Shown here one piece after another: positions 42,640 through 51,717 of a stretch of 64,000 bases of DNA (the stretch's first letter is position 1; each line of letters opens with the position of its first letter). The position numbers and the translations under genes are program-made. This DNA comes from Bulleidia sp041859965 (lineage in GTDB: Bacteria > Bacillota_I > Bacilli_A > Erysipelotrichales > Erysipelotrichaceae), in the NCBI GenBank assembly GCA_041859965.1, contig JBFLGD010000002.1:1-64000 (forward strand), written 5' to 3'. The notes under the pieces are model-generated. The model ran no database searches, had not been told where the DNA came from, and worked only from the letters and a program-made list of their open reading frames with translations.

Positions 42640-43614
42640 ATGAATGAATCAATACTGAAGAATATTTCTGTTACAGACATTGAAGGATACAGGATCGGAC
42701 AGGATGAATATGCCGATGCTGCTACAGGATGCACAGTCATCCTGCCGATAAACGGCGCTGTCACCGGTGTGGATATCAGAGGTGGAGGGCCTGCTTCAAG
42801 AGAATCCGCCCTTCTGAATCCATTAGCTGCCAATGACTGTGTCAATGCAGTGCTTCTTTCTGGAGGCAGTGCCTTTGGTCTCAATGCATCAGCAGGAGTT
42901 GTTCAATATCTCGAAGAAAGAAATATAGGTTTTCCTACAGACAGCGGTGTTGTTCCAATCGTGACAGCCTCCTGTCTTTTCGATCTTGAACTGAAGAATG
43001 CCCATGTCAGACCAGATGCTAAGCTTGGATATCAGGTATGCCTGAATGCAGAGAAAGGCAATTACCGGGATGGCAGCTATGGTGCTGGATGCGGTGCTAC
43101 ATGCGGAAAGATATTTGGCAGTGCACATATGATGAAATCAGGAATTGGCTCTGCTGCCTTCTCCTGCGGTGAACTGAAAGTTGGTGCTGTAGTCGCTGTA
43201 AACTGCTCCGGCGATGTGTTTGACTGGAAGACCGGGCAAAGACTCGCCGGATGTCTGAACTATGATTCAGATACCTTTATGAACGCTGAAGAGGGTCTTT
43301 ATAGAATGCAGAATAATACAGATCTCTTCCACACCAATACTACAATAGGTGCAATCATTACCAACGCTGCCTTTAATAAGACACAGCTCACAAAGATTGC
43401 AGGCATGGCACATGATGGCATGGCTAGAAGCATCAATCCTGTGCATACCGAATATGATGGCGATTCCCTCTATGCCATGACCAATGGAAATGTAAAAGCA
43501 GATCTCAATGTTGTCGGCACACTCTCCGCCAAGGCTGTTTCAGAAGCCATTTCCAATGCCGTCAGAAATACGGCACCTGCCTATGATCTGAAATCCTATC
43601 AGTCACTCCACTGA
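42640..43614 (+). CDS. P1/S58 family peptidase (DmpA/NylC-like)
   Basis: 324-residue N-terminal-nucleophile hydrolase that matures by self-cleavage. Motifs: GCTVILPINGAVTGVDIRGG, LLSGGSAFGLNASAGVV, GCGATCGKIFG, and the autocleavage/nucleophile site TNTTIGAIITNAAF followed by AGMAHDGMARSINPVHT. Related enzymes act as D-aminopeptidases or cyclic amide hydrolases; the substrate is unknown. GGAAGAGG precedes the ATG. Its last 12 bases overlap the converging gene on the minus strand. Confidence 0.9.
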   Translation: MNESILKNISVTDIEGYRIGQDEYADAATGCTVILPINGAVTGVDIRGGGPASRESALLNPLAANDCVNAVLLSGGSAFGLNASAGVVQYLEERNIGFPTDSGVVPIVTASCLFDLELKNAHVRPDAKLGYQVCLNAEKGNYRDGSYGAGCGATCGKIFGSAHMMKSGIGSAAFSCGELKVGAVVAVNCSGDVFDWKTGQRLAGCLNYDSDTFMNAEEGLYRMQNNTDLFHTNTTIGAIITNAAFNKTQLTKIAGMAHDGMARSINPVHTEYDGDSLYAMTNGNVKADLNVVGTLSAKAVSEAISNAVRNTAPAYDLKSYQSLH

Positions 43615-43989
43615 GGATTTCTCTTCTACTGTCAGAAGAAGTATTCTTGTCAATACCTTTGTTCCATTATCAAGACAGTATACAGCAGCATATCTTCCGG
43701 GCATTGAAGTATTGACAGCACCGGGCAGAATCAGACTGCCATCACTGCTGGCATAGTCTTCAATATACTTCATAGGGTCGAATGTCTGACCTATATGCAG
43801 TTCTGCAGTTTCCTGTGTCAAAGTGAGATAAAAAGGCTGTCCAATTGAATGGATTGACACAATGAGTACAGTATTGATAACAATAAAAAGAAGGACTGCA
43901 AAAATCCATATAAGGATATCTGTCAGTCCTTCTTTTCTTTTCGGCATATCTGCCGCCTGTTTTCTTAATAATTGATTAATTGCCGTCAT
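43603..43989 (-). CDS. Small membrane protein with an extracellular Ig-like domain
   Basis: 128 residues from MTAINQLLRKQ. One transmembrane helix (about 22-45, DILIWIFAVLLFIVINTVLI) is followed by a domain of about 75 residues with AELHIGQTFDPMKYIED and GAVNTSMPGRYAAVYCLDNG, a pattern like DUF5011/bacterial Ig-like folds. AGGAGG lies before the ATG. The upstream in-frame region overlaps the rpsI terminator and is not coding. The function is unknown. Confidence 0.75.
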   Translation of the reverse strand: MTAINQLLRKQAADMPKRKEGLTDILIWIFAVLLFIVINTVLIVSIHSIGQPFYLTLTQETAELHIGQTFDPMKYIEDYASSDGSLILPGAVNTSMPGRYAAVYCLDNGTKVLTRILLLTVEEKSSVE

Positions 43990-44028
43990 ATAGCAGTCCT
44001 CCTGCTTAAATATTACCGGCCAAAAGAA

Positions 44029-44056
44029 AAGTTCTCTGCGACCATACAGAGAACTT
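44029..44056 (-). terminator. Intrinsic terminator of rplM-rpsI
   Basis: AAGTTCTCTG (44029-44038) pairs with CAGAGAACTT (44047-44056); the minus strand continues TTCTTTTGG. Confidence 0.8.
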
Positions 44057-44089
44057 GTTTCCTGTTGTATTGTTCGGTTCTGAAACGAA

Positions 44090-44494
44090 TTAACGCTTAG
44101 AGAACTGCGGTGCACGACGGGCACCCTTTAAACCATACTTCTTTCTTTCCTTCTCACGTGAATCACGTGTCAGGAAACCAGCCTGCTTCAATGCAGGTCT
44201 GTAATCAGCACTTGCCTCAAGCAATGCACGGGAAATTCCGTGACGCATAGCTCCGGCCTGTCCTGCATAACCGCCGCCGTAAACATTGATCTTAATATCG
44301 AACTGACCTTTTGTTTCAGTCAGAACCAGTGGTGAATTAACTTCCATACGCAGTGTTGCCTGTGGGAGATAATCCTCCAGTGTGGATCCGTTAACGGTGA
44401 TTGTACCTGTACCCGGAGTCATAAAGACACGGGCAACAGAATTCTTTCTACGTCCTGTTCCAACGTAGCTAACTGCTTTCTTCTTTGTTGGCAT
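44090..44494 (-). CDS. rpsI: Small ribosomal subunit protein uS9
   Basis: 134-residue S9 with the basic C-terminal tail GLKGARRAPQFSKR that reaches the P-site tRNA. Family motifs are YVGTGRRKNSVARVFM and GYAGQAGAMRHGISRALL. AAGGAGG precedes the ATG, and the gene follows rplM by 15 bases as usual. Confidence 0.99.
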   Translation of the reverse strand: MPTKKKAVSYVGTGRRKNSVARVFMTPGTGTITVNGSTLEDYLPQATLRMEVNSPLVLTETKGQFDIKINVYGGGYAGQAGAMRHGISRALLEASADYRPALKQAGFLTRDSREKERKKYGLKGARRAPQFSKR

Positions 44495-44509
44495 TTGTCT
44501 TCTTCCTCC

Positions 44510-44947
44510 TTATTTCTTAATCTTCAGCTCAACTGGCTTCTGAGCTGCATGCGGATGATCCGGTCCTTCGTAAACAAATAAATGTCCACGCTGAACATCA
44601 CCCAGCTTAGTATGCGGAAGCATACCCTTAATTGCCTTTTCAACCCATTCAACAGTGTACTGTTCGCGCATTGTCTTAGTTGTTCTTACACGCAGTCCGC
44701 CTGGATACATGGAATGTGAGAAGTAGTTCTTCTTATAATCCTGATCTCCAGTAACTGTGATCTTGTCGGCATTAACTACGATTACGTAGTCTCCGCAATC
44801 AACATTAGGTGTGTAGGCAGGCTTATTCTTGCCTCTTAATACTGTTGCTGCTGCTGTTGCAAGACGTCCGAGTGTGCAGTCTGTGCCATCTATGACATAC
44901 CACGTACGAACGACTTCGCTTGGCTTTAACATCGTTGTCTGACGCAT
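44510..44947 (-). CDS. rplM: Large ribosomal subunit protein uL13
   Basis: 145-residue L13 starting MRQTTMLKPSEVVRTWYVID with GGAGG eight bases before the ATG. The five-codon upstream extension begins within that ribosome-binding site and is not used. Family motifs are GRLATAAATVLRGKNKPAYTP and MLPHTKLGD. It is first gene of rplM-rpsI, behind a typical leader and promoter. Confidence 0.98.
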   Translation of the reverse strand: MRQTTMLKPSEVVRTWYVIDGTDCTLGRLATAAATVLRGKNKPAYTPNVDCGDYVIVVNADKITVTGDQDYKKNYFSHSMYPGGLRVRTTKTMREQYTVEWVEKAIKGMLPHTKLGDVQRGHLFVYEGPDHPHAAQKPVELKIKK

Positions 44948-44960
44948 TTTACTATCCTCC

Positions 44961-44999
44961 ATATGTAGTTTCCGGGGCTACATTTGGCATGAAGTGCCG
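44961..44999 (-). promoter_or_regulatory. Ribosomal protein L13-type mRNA leader
   Basis: Just upstream of rplM the minus strand forms two small hairpins: GGCA-CTTCA-TGCC (44998-44986) and ATGTAG-CCCCGGAAA-CTACAT (44983-44963). The CCGG in the loop of the second can pair with CCGG ahead of the first, a possible pseudoknot. This layout is like the L13 leader of low-GC Gram-positives, where L13 represses its own operon. Assignment is from layout, not a covariance search. Confidence 0.55.
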
Positions 45000-45005
45000 G
45001 TTATC

Positions 45006-45034
45006 ATTCTAGTAGATACGGGATTAATAGTCAA
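45006..45034 (-). promoter_or_regulatory. Promoter of rplM-rpsI
   Basis: Minus strand TTGACT (45029-45034), 17 bases, TAGAAT (45006-45011); the start would be at the 5' edge of the leader hairpins. Hexamers and spacing match the tRNA promoter at 37327-37355. Confidence 0.85.
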
Positions 45035-45152
45035 ACACTTTATGCGCCTTATTTAGCCATATTTCAGTATTTCCATAATCATATTTCACATTTAAAACAA
45101 TGCTTGAAAAACATTTTTAATCAAATTACCCTCTTTTCAGGAGGAAACAGCA

Positions 45153-46115
45153 ATGAACGAAAGCAAACTGAGAAATCTCATTGAAACTGAATACAGCAAT
45201 ATTGCCGGTATTAACATCTTAAAGAATGGAAAACAGGTATATGAATACTATGGTAATAACAGCAATCGCAGCAGTCAGGTTCATATCTATTCATGTACAA
45301 AGAGCATTATGTCTTTATTAATTGGGATAGCAGCAGACCAGGGAATAATTAAGAGTACAGATCAGCCCATTCTCTCCTTCTTTCCAGACTATCAGGTAAA
45401 ACGCGGCGAGCACACCATACAGAAAATCACTTTAAAAGACATGCTGACAATGACGGTTCCCTATAAATATAAATCAGCTCCATATACAAAATATTTCTCA
45501 TCTGAAGACTGGGTAAAGTCATCTCTTGATCTTGCTGGAGGCAGAGGAGCAATCGGAGATTTCCGCTATGCCCCACTAATCGGTCCCGATATTCTCAGCG
45601 GTATCTTAAGAAGTGCCGCAGGTATTACTGTGCTGGAATTTGCACAGAAATACCTCTTCTCGCCTCTTCAGATTGATGTCAGAAAGAATATTCTATTCAC
45701 ATCCAAGGATGATCAGATGGCTTGGTATCATCAAAATTATTCCAATGGATGGGTATCAGACCGTCTCGGCAACAATACTGCTGCGTGGGGACTGGAACTG
45801 TCTGCTCGTGAAATGGCGAAGATAGGTCAGCTGTGCTTAAATGAAGGCATATGGAACAATCAACGGATCATCTCTTCTAAATGGATCAGGGAAAGCACAT
45901 CTATTCATGCACATTGGAAAGAAGCGGGACTGGATTATGGCTACCTCTGGTGGATTCATGCCAATGGTTTCATGGCTGTTGGAGACTGTGGAAATATTAT
46001 TTATGTTAATAAAAAGCGAAAAATGGTCATTGCCATCAATTCGCTTTATAACATTCATGCAAAAGATCGCATTCCTTTTATTAAGGAAGTGCTTGAACCA
46101 TTATTTGATTGCTGA
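45153..46115 (+). CDS. Serine hydrolase (class C beta-lactamase family)
   Basis: 320-residue cytosolic protein of the beta-lactamase/transpeptidase-like family (PF00144 type). The nucleophile motif SxxK is SCTKS in HIYSCTKSIMSLLIG. The second-motif tyrosine is in DFRYAPLIGPDIL (YAP instead of YxN), and the region near the end GFMAVGDCGNIIYV takes the place of the KTG/HxG strand. It may be an esterase or peptidase rather than a resistance enzyme. AGGAGG precedes the ATG. The 3' end overlaps the converging ECF gene by 15 nt. Confidence 0.85.
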   Translation: MNESKLRNLIETEYSNIAGINILKNGKQVYEYYGNNSNRSSQVHIYSCTKSIMSLLIGIAADQGIIKSTDQPILSFFPDYQVKRGEHTIQKITLKDMLTMTVPYKYKSAPYTKYFSSEDWVKSSLDLAGGRGAIGDFRYAPLIGPDILSGILRSAAGITVLEFAQKYLFSPLQIDVRKNILFTSKDDQMAWYHQNYSNGWVSDRLGNNTAAWGLELSAREMAKIGQLCLNEGIWNNQRIISSKWIRESTSIHAHWKEAGLDYGYLWWIHANGFMAVGDCGNIIYVNKKRKMVIAINSLYNIHAKDRIPFIKEVLEPLFDC

Positions 46116-46661
46116 TTTTCCAACCCTGTTCTGATTAAGACCTGCTTTCATCAATGCCTTTATCAGAACAGGTACCAGAATCAGATCCAGCACGATTGCC
46201 GGTAAAGTTCCAGCAATATATGCAGAAAACCAGATTGCAATTGTATAAGTCTGTGAAGACATTGGGCTCAGTATCAGTCCCTGTACAAGACCTCCGGCAA
46301 TTCTTCCAGCAATCATTGCAATGACCAGTGCCATATAAATTCTAGCTGTATCATTATGAATCCTTTTTGTGCATCTCATTACCAGTCCTGTGATAAGACC
46401 ATACATGCCAAGCTCCGCCATCATTGCCCATGGTCCCTGTGGCGGCAGGCCACTGATCATATAGGACAAAGCCGGTGTTATTACGCCTGCTGTAAGTCCC
46501 TCCACAGGTCCAATTGCAAGACCTGCAATCAATACTGTGATATGCATAGGAGAAAACAGCTGAAGAATCGGCTAACCGCCAAAGCTGCGCAGTACTGTCA
46601 CGATGGCAAGTCCGATTCCTATCATCAGTCCTGTTTCTACAATGCTTCTTGTTCTGTTCAC
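46101..46661 (-). pseudogene. ECF transporter S-component interrupted by an amber codon
   Basis: Reading starts at a GTG (46661) that overlaps the larC stop by 4 nt. It gives VNRTRSIVETGLMIGIGLAI and RSFGG, then TAG at codon 30 (46572-46574). The frame continues as PILQLFSPMHITVLIAGLAIG and on through several membrane helices to position 46101. Related S-components have Gln at this place (GGQ...LPMH), so a single CAG-to-TAG change explains it. TAG ends the gene at 10377, so it is a real stop. A truncated protein could start at the ATG at 46547. The substrate is unknown; the larC neighbour hints at a lar-cofactor precursor. Confidence 0.75.
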
Positions 46662-48091
46662 TTAGCGAGTTCCTCTTCTATCTGTCTTCTGATCTCTGCA
46701 GTGCTTCTGCCCGTCTTTGCAGCAATAGATACAAGATCTTCATATTCTGCCTTCTCGCGTATCGTACCATATCCCTCACTATGCTTGACGTGAACCATGC
46801 CAAAGGAAGTCATTCTTTCTTCTACCGTACGCATTAATGCATGTCTTCTGCATGTACTTTCACGTATGCCAAGTGTAGATAGATGTTTAAACATCAGTGG
46901 CATCATTCTGTCCTTATCTGTCACTCGGCACATACATGTAAATACCCATCCTGGCCTGTTTTTCTTCATACTGACTGGTGTTACATAAACATCCAGTGCA
47001 CCTTCCCTGAACAGAACATCATATGCATGACCAATATCCTCCGGACTCATATCATCCAGATTGCAGGTCAATTCACATACTTCTCCATCATCTTCTGTTT
47101 CTCCAAGGAAGGCTCTGAGACAGTTGGCTGCTTCAAAGTCCTTTGTACCCATACCATATCCAATCTTTTCTGTAACCATTGTCGGCTGCACTTCAAAAGA
47201 CTGAACAAAATGCTTCAGCAGCGCTGCTCCCGTTGGCGTACAAAGTTCTCCCTGTATCATCCCTGCATAAGAAGGAATGCCCTGCAGAAGATATGCTGTT
47301 GCTGGTGCAGGTACTGGAAGAATGCCATGTGCACACTTCACCATTCCATTTCCTACTGCTACTGAAGAAGCATAGATTCTCTCCGCACCTATCTCTTCAA
47401 ACAGAATGCAGTCTCCTACAACATCCGCTATCGCATCCATAGTACCAACTTCATGAAAGTGTATTTCTTCAACAGGTATGCCATGGGCATGACTCTCTGC
47501 TTCCGCAATCAGGTCATATACTTCCAGCGCATCCTTTCTGACTTTCTCAGAAATGTCCAAGTGGCACAGTATATGTTTGATGTCATCCATTTGCATACCA
47601 TGTGTATGACCATGATCATGATGATGCGCATGCCCCTTTGACACTATTTCAATTGAAGCATTCTCGTCATGTATTGCACTGCGTACAGCATTCTCGGCCT
47701 CATATCCAAGGTCATGATTATAAAAATATGTCAGCAGTCCTTCATCTGAAACATGGGCGTGTTCCAGGTGATCAATATCCTGAAGACTGTGTTCTATTCT
47801 TTCTCTCTCCCCTGCAGAAGAAATTCCATTCAGCTGAAAAGAGAATTCAGCTGTGTGTTCATCATGCTTGTGCACATCGAAGCTCTTTTCCTCTTCACCG
47901 TTTATTTTCACTTCTGCGTGTGTTCCAATAATGCCGCATTTTTCCGAGGGCACCGCCCTAAATACTACATTCTGAAGTCCGATGTGATTCATTCTTTCAA
48001 TAAATGCATCCTGATCCGTCAGTTCACTCAGAGCTCCCATCAGCATATCTCCTGCGGCGCCCATTCTGCATTCAAGATACAGTGTCTTCAT
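46658..48091 (-). CDS. larC: Nickel pincer cofactor biosynthesis protein LarC
   Basis: CTP-dependent nickel insertase that completes the pincer cofactor of lactate racemase and related racemases/epimerases. 477 residues from MKTLYLECRMGAAGDML, with GTGGGG upstream. The middle holds a His-rich metal region (GHAHHHDHGHTHG), then HFHEVGTMDAIADVVG and LPVPAPATAYLLQG. In some lactobacilli larC is split and joined by programmed frameshift; here it is one continuous frame. No larA, larB or larE is in the window, so cofactor users and partners lie elsewhere. Confidence 0.94.
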   Translation of the reverse strand: MKTLYLECRMGAAGDMLMGALSELTDQDAFIERMNHIGLQNVVFRAVPSEKCGIIGTHAEVKINGEEEKSFDVHKHDEHTAEFSFQLNGISSAGERERIEHSLQDIDHLEHAHVSDEGLLTYFYNHDLGYEAENAVRSAIHDENASIEIVSKGHAHHHDHGHTHGMQMDDIKHILCHLDISEKVRKDALEVYDLIAEAESHAHGIPVEEIHFHEVGTMDAIADVVGDCILFEEIGAERIYASSVAVGNGMVKCAHGILPVPAPATAYLLQGIPSYAGMIQGELCTPTGAALLKHFVQSFEVQPTMVTEKIGYGMGTKDFEAANCLRAFLGETEDDGEVCELTCNLDDMSPEDIGHAYDVLFREGALDVYVTPVSMKKNRPGWVFTCMCRVTDKDRMMPLMFKHLSTLGIRESTCRRHALMRTVEERMTSFGMVHVKHSEGYGTIREKAEYEDLVSIAAKTGRSTAEIRRQIEEELAK

Positions 48092-48124
48092 ACTGCTGTT
48101 CCCCACTTTCTTTCAGGTAACGAA

Positions 48125-48149
48125 AGAGACAGCTTTCTATGCTGTCTCT
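48125..48149 (-). terminator. Intrinsic terminator of the aldo/keto reductase gene
   Basis: AGAGACAGC (48125-48133) and GCTGTCTCT (48141-48149); the minus strand continues TTCGTT. The weak U-tract suggests partial read-through into larC. Confidence 0.65.
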
Positions 48150-48162
48150 GCTATCAATTGTC

Positions 48163-49299
48163 TTATTGCTCAAGTTCGTCTGCAATTCTGTTCAGCCAGT
48201 CACGGATATGAATATGCTGTGGACACTGGTTTTCACACTGTCCGCACTTTATACAGTCAGATGCTTTGCCATGTTCTTCGTCCGTGCACCATTGATAATG
48301 CTCAACAGCAGATTCCTTCTTGCCATAGATCAGATTCAGATTCATTGCACTGAAAATGTCAGGAATATTAATCTTCTTAGGACAGCCGCCCGTACAGTAA
48401 TGGCATGCTGTACATGGAATCTGATTAATTCCAGCCAAGGCCTTCTGTGCCTGCTTGATCACTTCCTGCTCTTCACCACTCAATGGCTTAAAATCTCTCA
48501 TGAAGGAAATATTATCAGCCATCTGATCAGTATTGGACATACCGGAAAGAACAACCATAATGCCCGGCAGAGATGCTACAAAGCGAATTGCCCATGAAGC
48601 ATAGGAAGCCTTTGGATCTGCCTTGCTTAATATATCTGCTACAGGCTTTGGAGGATTTGCCAGTGTCCCTCCCTTTACTGGTTCCATAACAATAATCGGT
48701 TTGTTATGCTTACGTGCTACTTCATAACATGCATGCGACTGAATGCTTGGATTATCCCAGTCTGCATAATTAATCTGCAGCTGTACAAATTCCGCATCCG
48801 GGTGATCCGTCAGGATTTGATCAAGAAGCTCCGGTGTATCATGGAAAGAGAATCCCCAGTGTCTGATCAATCCCTTTTTCTTGGCTTCCTTCACAAACTC
48901 CCAGATGTGCCAGTCATTGTATTTCTGAAGATTTCCCTTTCCAAGAGCATGCAGCAGATAGAAATCGAGATAGTCAACTCCCTCTCTGGAAAGGGACTCC
49001 TGCAGTTCAGCTTTGGCACCTGCCTCATCATGTACGCCCTGTGCATTTACATTCAGTTTAGAAGTGATGTAGTAGGAATCGCGTGGATGCCTGGAAGTAA
49101 TCGAAACCTTCGCAGCCGCTTCAGATCCATTATAAACATACGCAGAATCAAAATACTTTAAACCGGCATCAAGAAACATGTTAGCCATTTCTGCAGTTTC
49201 ATCTGTGTCAATGATATCCTTTTCCTTATCGGATCTAGGAAGACGCATCAGACCGAACCCCAGTTTCGGCATAGACTTCACAAACTCATCATCAAGCAT
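48163..49299 (-). CDS. Aldo/keto reductase with C-terminal ferredoxin-type cluster domain
   Basis: 378 residues. The N-terminal TIM barrel (about 1-270) has the AKR start PKLGFGLMRLPR, the catalytic Asp and Tyr in YFDSAYVYNGSE, Lys in YITSKLN and His in YLLHALGK. The C-terminal 90 residues carry two Cys-rich motifs, CTACHYCTGGCPKKINIP and CIKCGQCENQCPQHIHI, for one or two [4Fe-4S] clusters. This iron-sulphur AKR type is common in anaerobes. AAAGGAG precedes the ATG and TATAAT lies upstream. Substrate unknown. Confidence 0.92.
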   Translation of the reverse strand: MLDDEFVKSMPKLGFGLMRLPRSDKEKDIIDTDETAEMANMFLDAGLKYFDSAYVYNGSEAAAKVSITSRHPRDSYYITSKLNVNAQGVHDEAGAKAELQESLSREGVDYLDFYLLHALGKGNLQKYNDWHIWEFVKEAKKKGLIRHWGFSFHDTPELLDQILTDHPDAEFVQLQINYADWDNPSIQSHACYEVARKHNKPIIVMEPVKGGTLANPPKPVADILSKADPKASYASWAIRFVASLPGIMVVLSGMSNTDQMADNISFMRDFKPLSGEEQEVIKQAQKALAGINQIPCTACHYCTGGCPKKINIPDIFSAMNLNLIYGKKESAVEHYQWCTDEEHGKASDCIKCGQCENQCPQHIHIRDWLNRIADELEQ

Positions 49300-49360
49300 A
49301 TTCAGTACGCTCCTTTGGAATAATTATAAACATCCGAACAAACCATCGCCATGATAATGC

Positions 49361-50704
49361 TCAAATTGCACGGTAATTCATCCACTTGTCGGAACGGTAG
49401 CGGCGAACAAAAAATATCGTCCTGACGCCCCAGTCCAGAAACATTGCAAAGTATGTTCCTAAAACATACAGCTGCAGCACTGTTCCCAGCACATAAGCCC
49501 CAACAATTCTTACCAGGAACATACTAAGCACACCAATGATCATTGTATATTTCGCATCGCCTGCTGCTCGCAGACCATTTGGAAGAACAAAAGCTACCGG
49601 ATGAAGGATGGCCGTGACTGCACCATTCCATATACCTACAGCTGTTACAATCTGAGCCGTTTCAGGTGTCAGCGTATAAAGACTGATCGTCAATGGCAGC
49701 AAAGCAAGTACTGCTGCACAGTTAATAAAACCAAGTACATAGGCAATCTTCAAAAGTTTAATAAAATAATATTTTGCCTGATCATATGCCTGTGCACCTA
49801 CACACTGTCCGATAACTGTCACACTGGCCAGCTGCATAGCAGAACTTGCAATAATCGCAAGTGTTGCCAAAGAATTGGCAACACCGTTAGCAGCTGTCTG
49901 CGAAGTACCATATGTTGCAACGATTGCAGTTACGACAATTCTGCCAACCTGGAACAGACCATTTTCAATAGAATTCGGCACTGCAATCTTCAGGATCTTA
50001 CCGACAATGTTTTCTTTCCACACAAGGATGCCTTCCCAGGCTATATGAATTGGATTTGTTTTAGTAAAGGCAAAACTGCACAGTACAGCTGCTGCTGTCA
50101 TTCTGGAAATCAATGTAGGCCATGCAACGCCCGCTACACCAAGATGAAAAACATATACACCAAGATAGTTGCCAATGATATTAATTGAGTTCATCAGAAT
50201 AGATACCCACATCGTAGCTTTTGTCATATTCATAGACCGGAAAAGTGCGGATGATGCGTTGTAGATGCCAAGGAACGGAAATGACAGTGAGGTTATCCAA
50301 AAGTATGTGACCGCTGCTTTCATGACATCTGTGTCAACACTTCCATAGAGAGCTGCCAATATCTGTCTGCAGAACACCAGACACACAACCGCAAATAGGA
50401 GCGAAATCAGAAATGATATCATGACCAGCTGTGAAGCAGCCAGATTTGCATTCTTCTCATCTCTGTTGCCGAAATACTGTGAAACAATAACAGCACCGCC
50501 CGCAGCCAAAGCAGAAAGTATTGTAATAGCGAGAAAATTCACCTCATTTACTATAGATACGCCCGATATAGCAGCTTCTCCAACTGATGAGACCATTACG
50601 GTATCCATCATTCCTACAAGCATGACAAGCAGCTGTTCCACTAACAGTGGAGCAATCAGTTTCTTAAGCTGTGCATTTGAAAACATCATTTTCATTTCAC
50701 TCAT
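49361..50704 (-). CDS. MATE family efflux transporter
   Basis: 447-residue membrane protein with twelve predicted helices. It uses a cation gradient to export drugs or metabolites. MMDTVMVSSVGEAAISGVSIV and GGAVIVSQYFG in the N-lobe and IIASSAMQLASVTVIGQCVGAQ in the C-lobe are family signatures. The start MSEMKMMFSNAQ has AAGGGG seven bases upstream; reading back adds fourteen residues from the neighbouring gene. It follows the radical SAM gene by ten bases. Confidence 0.92.
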   Translation of the reverse strand: MSEMKMMFSNAQLKKLIAPLLVEQLLVMLVGMMDTVMVSSVGEAAISGVSIVNEVNFLAITILSALAAGGAVIVSQYFGNRDEKNANLAASQLVMISFLISLLFAVVCLVFCRQILAALYGSVDTDVMKAAVTYFWITSLSFPFLGIYNASSALFRSMNMTKATMWVSILMNSINIIGNYLGVYVFHLGVAGVAWPTLISRMTAAAVLCSFAFTKTNPIHIAWEGILVWKENIVGKILKIAVPNSIENGLFQVGRIVVTAIVATYGTSQTAANGVANSLATLAIIASSAMQLASVTVIGQCVGAQAYDQAKYYFIKLLKIAYVLGFINCAAVLALLPLTISLYTLTPETAQIVTAVGIWNGAVTAILHPVAFVLPNGLRAAGDAKYTMIIGVLSMFLVRIVGAYVLGTVLQLYVLGTYFAMFLDWGVRTIFFVRRYRSDKWMNYRAI

Positions 50705-50714
50705 ATATATCCCC

Positions 50715-51644
50715 TTATAAGGTACCGGACAGGCATCCCTGTACAATTCCTTTTTCCTTTAACTTTTTATGTATTGCATTCAGTACATGCCTCTTATCAA
50801 GGCTCCACAGCGGAGCCAGGAGCAGATCTCTGTTCCCATCGCCCGTCAGTCTATGAATCACTGTACTTGGATCAAGCAGCCCGATACAGTGCACAATGAT
50901 ATCGGTATATTTTTCTTCACTAAGCACTGAAAAGCTTTCGGGATTTTCTTCATACATTTTTCCAAGATCACAGTCTTTCAGATAATGTAAAAGCTGCAGC
51001 TTCACACCTTCTATATTCTGCTGATTCAAATAGGCAATTGTCGCGTAGATACTGCTGTCGGTTTCGGAAGGAAGACCAATAATAACATGTGCGATGACAG
51101 GAATACCCAAAGTATGCAGACGATGTACACAGTCCGTAAAAACAGGGAGTGCGTAGCCTCTTCGCATCCACAGTGCACTGTGTTCATTGATACTCTGCAG
51201 TCCAAGTTCCACCCAGATGAACTTATTTGGATATGTCTGCTTCAGTCTGCTGAGGATCTGCAATACTTTCTCCTGCATACAGTCAGGTCTTGTTGCAATG
51301 GATATGCCCGCAAACAGAGGATCCTGCAGTGCAGAAGCAAACAGCATCTCCAGTTTTTCCGGTGATGCATAAGTATTTGTATAAGACTGAAAATAGGCAA
51401 TATAATTGCCCGCTCCCGCTTTTATACGATTGTATTTCAGATCATCCTCTGTCAGTTTCTGCCCATGATAAGGAATCGCAAAATCACCTGATCCGCCAGC
51501 ATCGCAGAAAATACAGCCTCTGCTGCCAAGTGTTCCATCTCGATTAGGACATGTCATTCCTGCATTCAGGGCAGTACGGTATAGTTTTCTGCCAAAAATT
51601 TTCTGACAGTACTCTGTAAAAGAAAGATAGTATGATTTTTCCAT
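50715..51644 (-). CDS. TIGR01212 family radical SAM protein
   Basis: 309 residues from MEKSYYLSFTEYCQKIFG. The radical SAM cluster cysteines are in CPNRDGTLGSRGCIFCDAGG; ISIATRPDCMQEKVL, WVELGLQSINEHSALWMRRG and HVIIGLPSETDSSIYATI are the conserved TIGR01212 segments shared with YtqA-like proteins. The reaction is not known with certainty. A TATGAT box lies six bases before the ATG, a weaker form of the leaderless arrangement. It is cotranscribed with MATE. Confidence 0.9.
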   Translation of the reverse strand: MEKSYYLSFTEYCQKIFGRKLYRTALNAGMTCPNRDGTLGSRGCIFCDAGGSGDFAIPYHGQKLTEDDLKYNRIKAGAGNYIAYFQSYTNTYASPEKLEMLFASALQDPLFAGISIATRPDCMQEKVLQILSRLKQTYPNKFIWVELGLQSINEHSALWMRRGYALPVFTDCVHRLHTLGIPVIAHVIIGLPSETDSSIYATIAYLNQQNIEGVKLQLLHYLKDCDLGKMYEENPESFSVLSEEKYTDIIVHCIGLLDPSTVIHRLTGDGNRDLLLAPLWSLDKRHVLNAIHKKLKEKGIVQGCLSGTL

Positions 51645-51676
51645 GTAACAATCATACACCGCCATGCAGCACATCT

Positions 51677-51717
51677 ATAAAAAACAGAAGTAGTTCAATC
51701 TGTCTATGTTACTTCTT
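51677..51717 (-). terminator. Probable intrinsic terminator of the second patatin gene
   Basis: On the minus strand AGAAGTA and TACTTCT pair around a 17-base loop and are followed by GTTTTTTAT. The 5' arm overlaps the stop codon. Confidence 0.55.
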
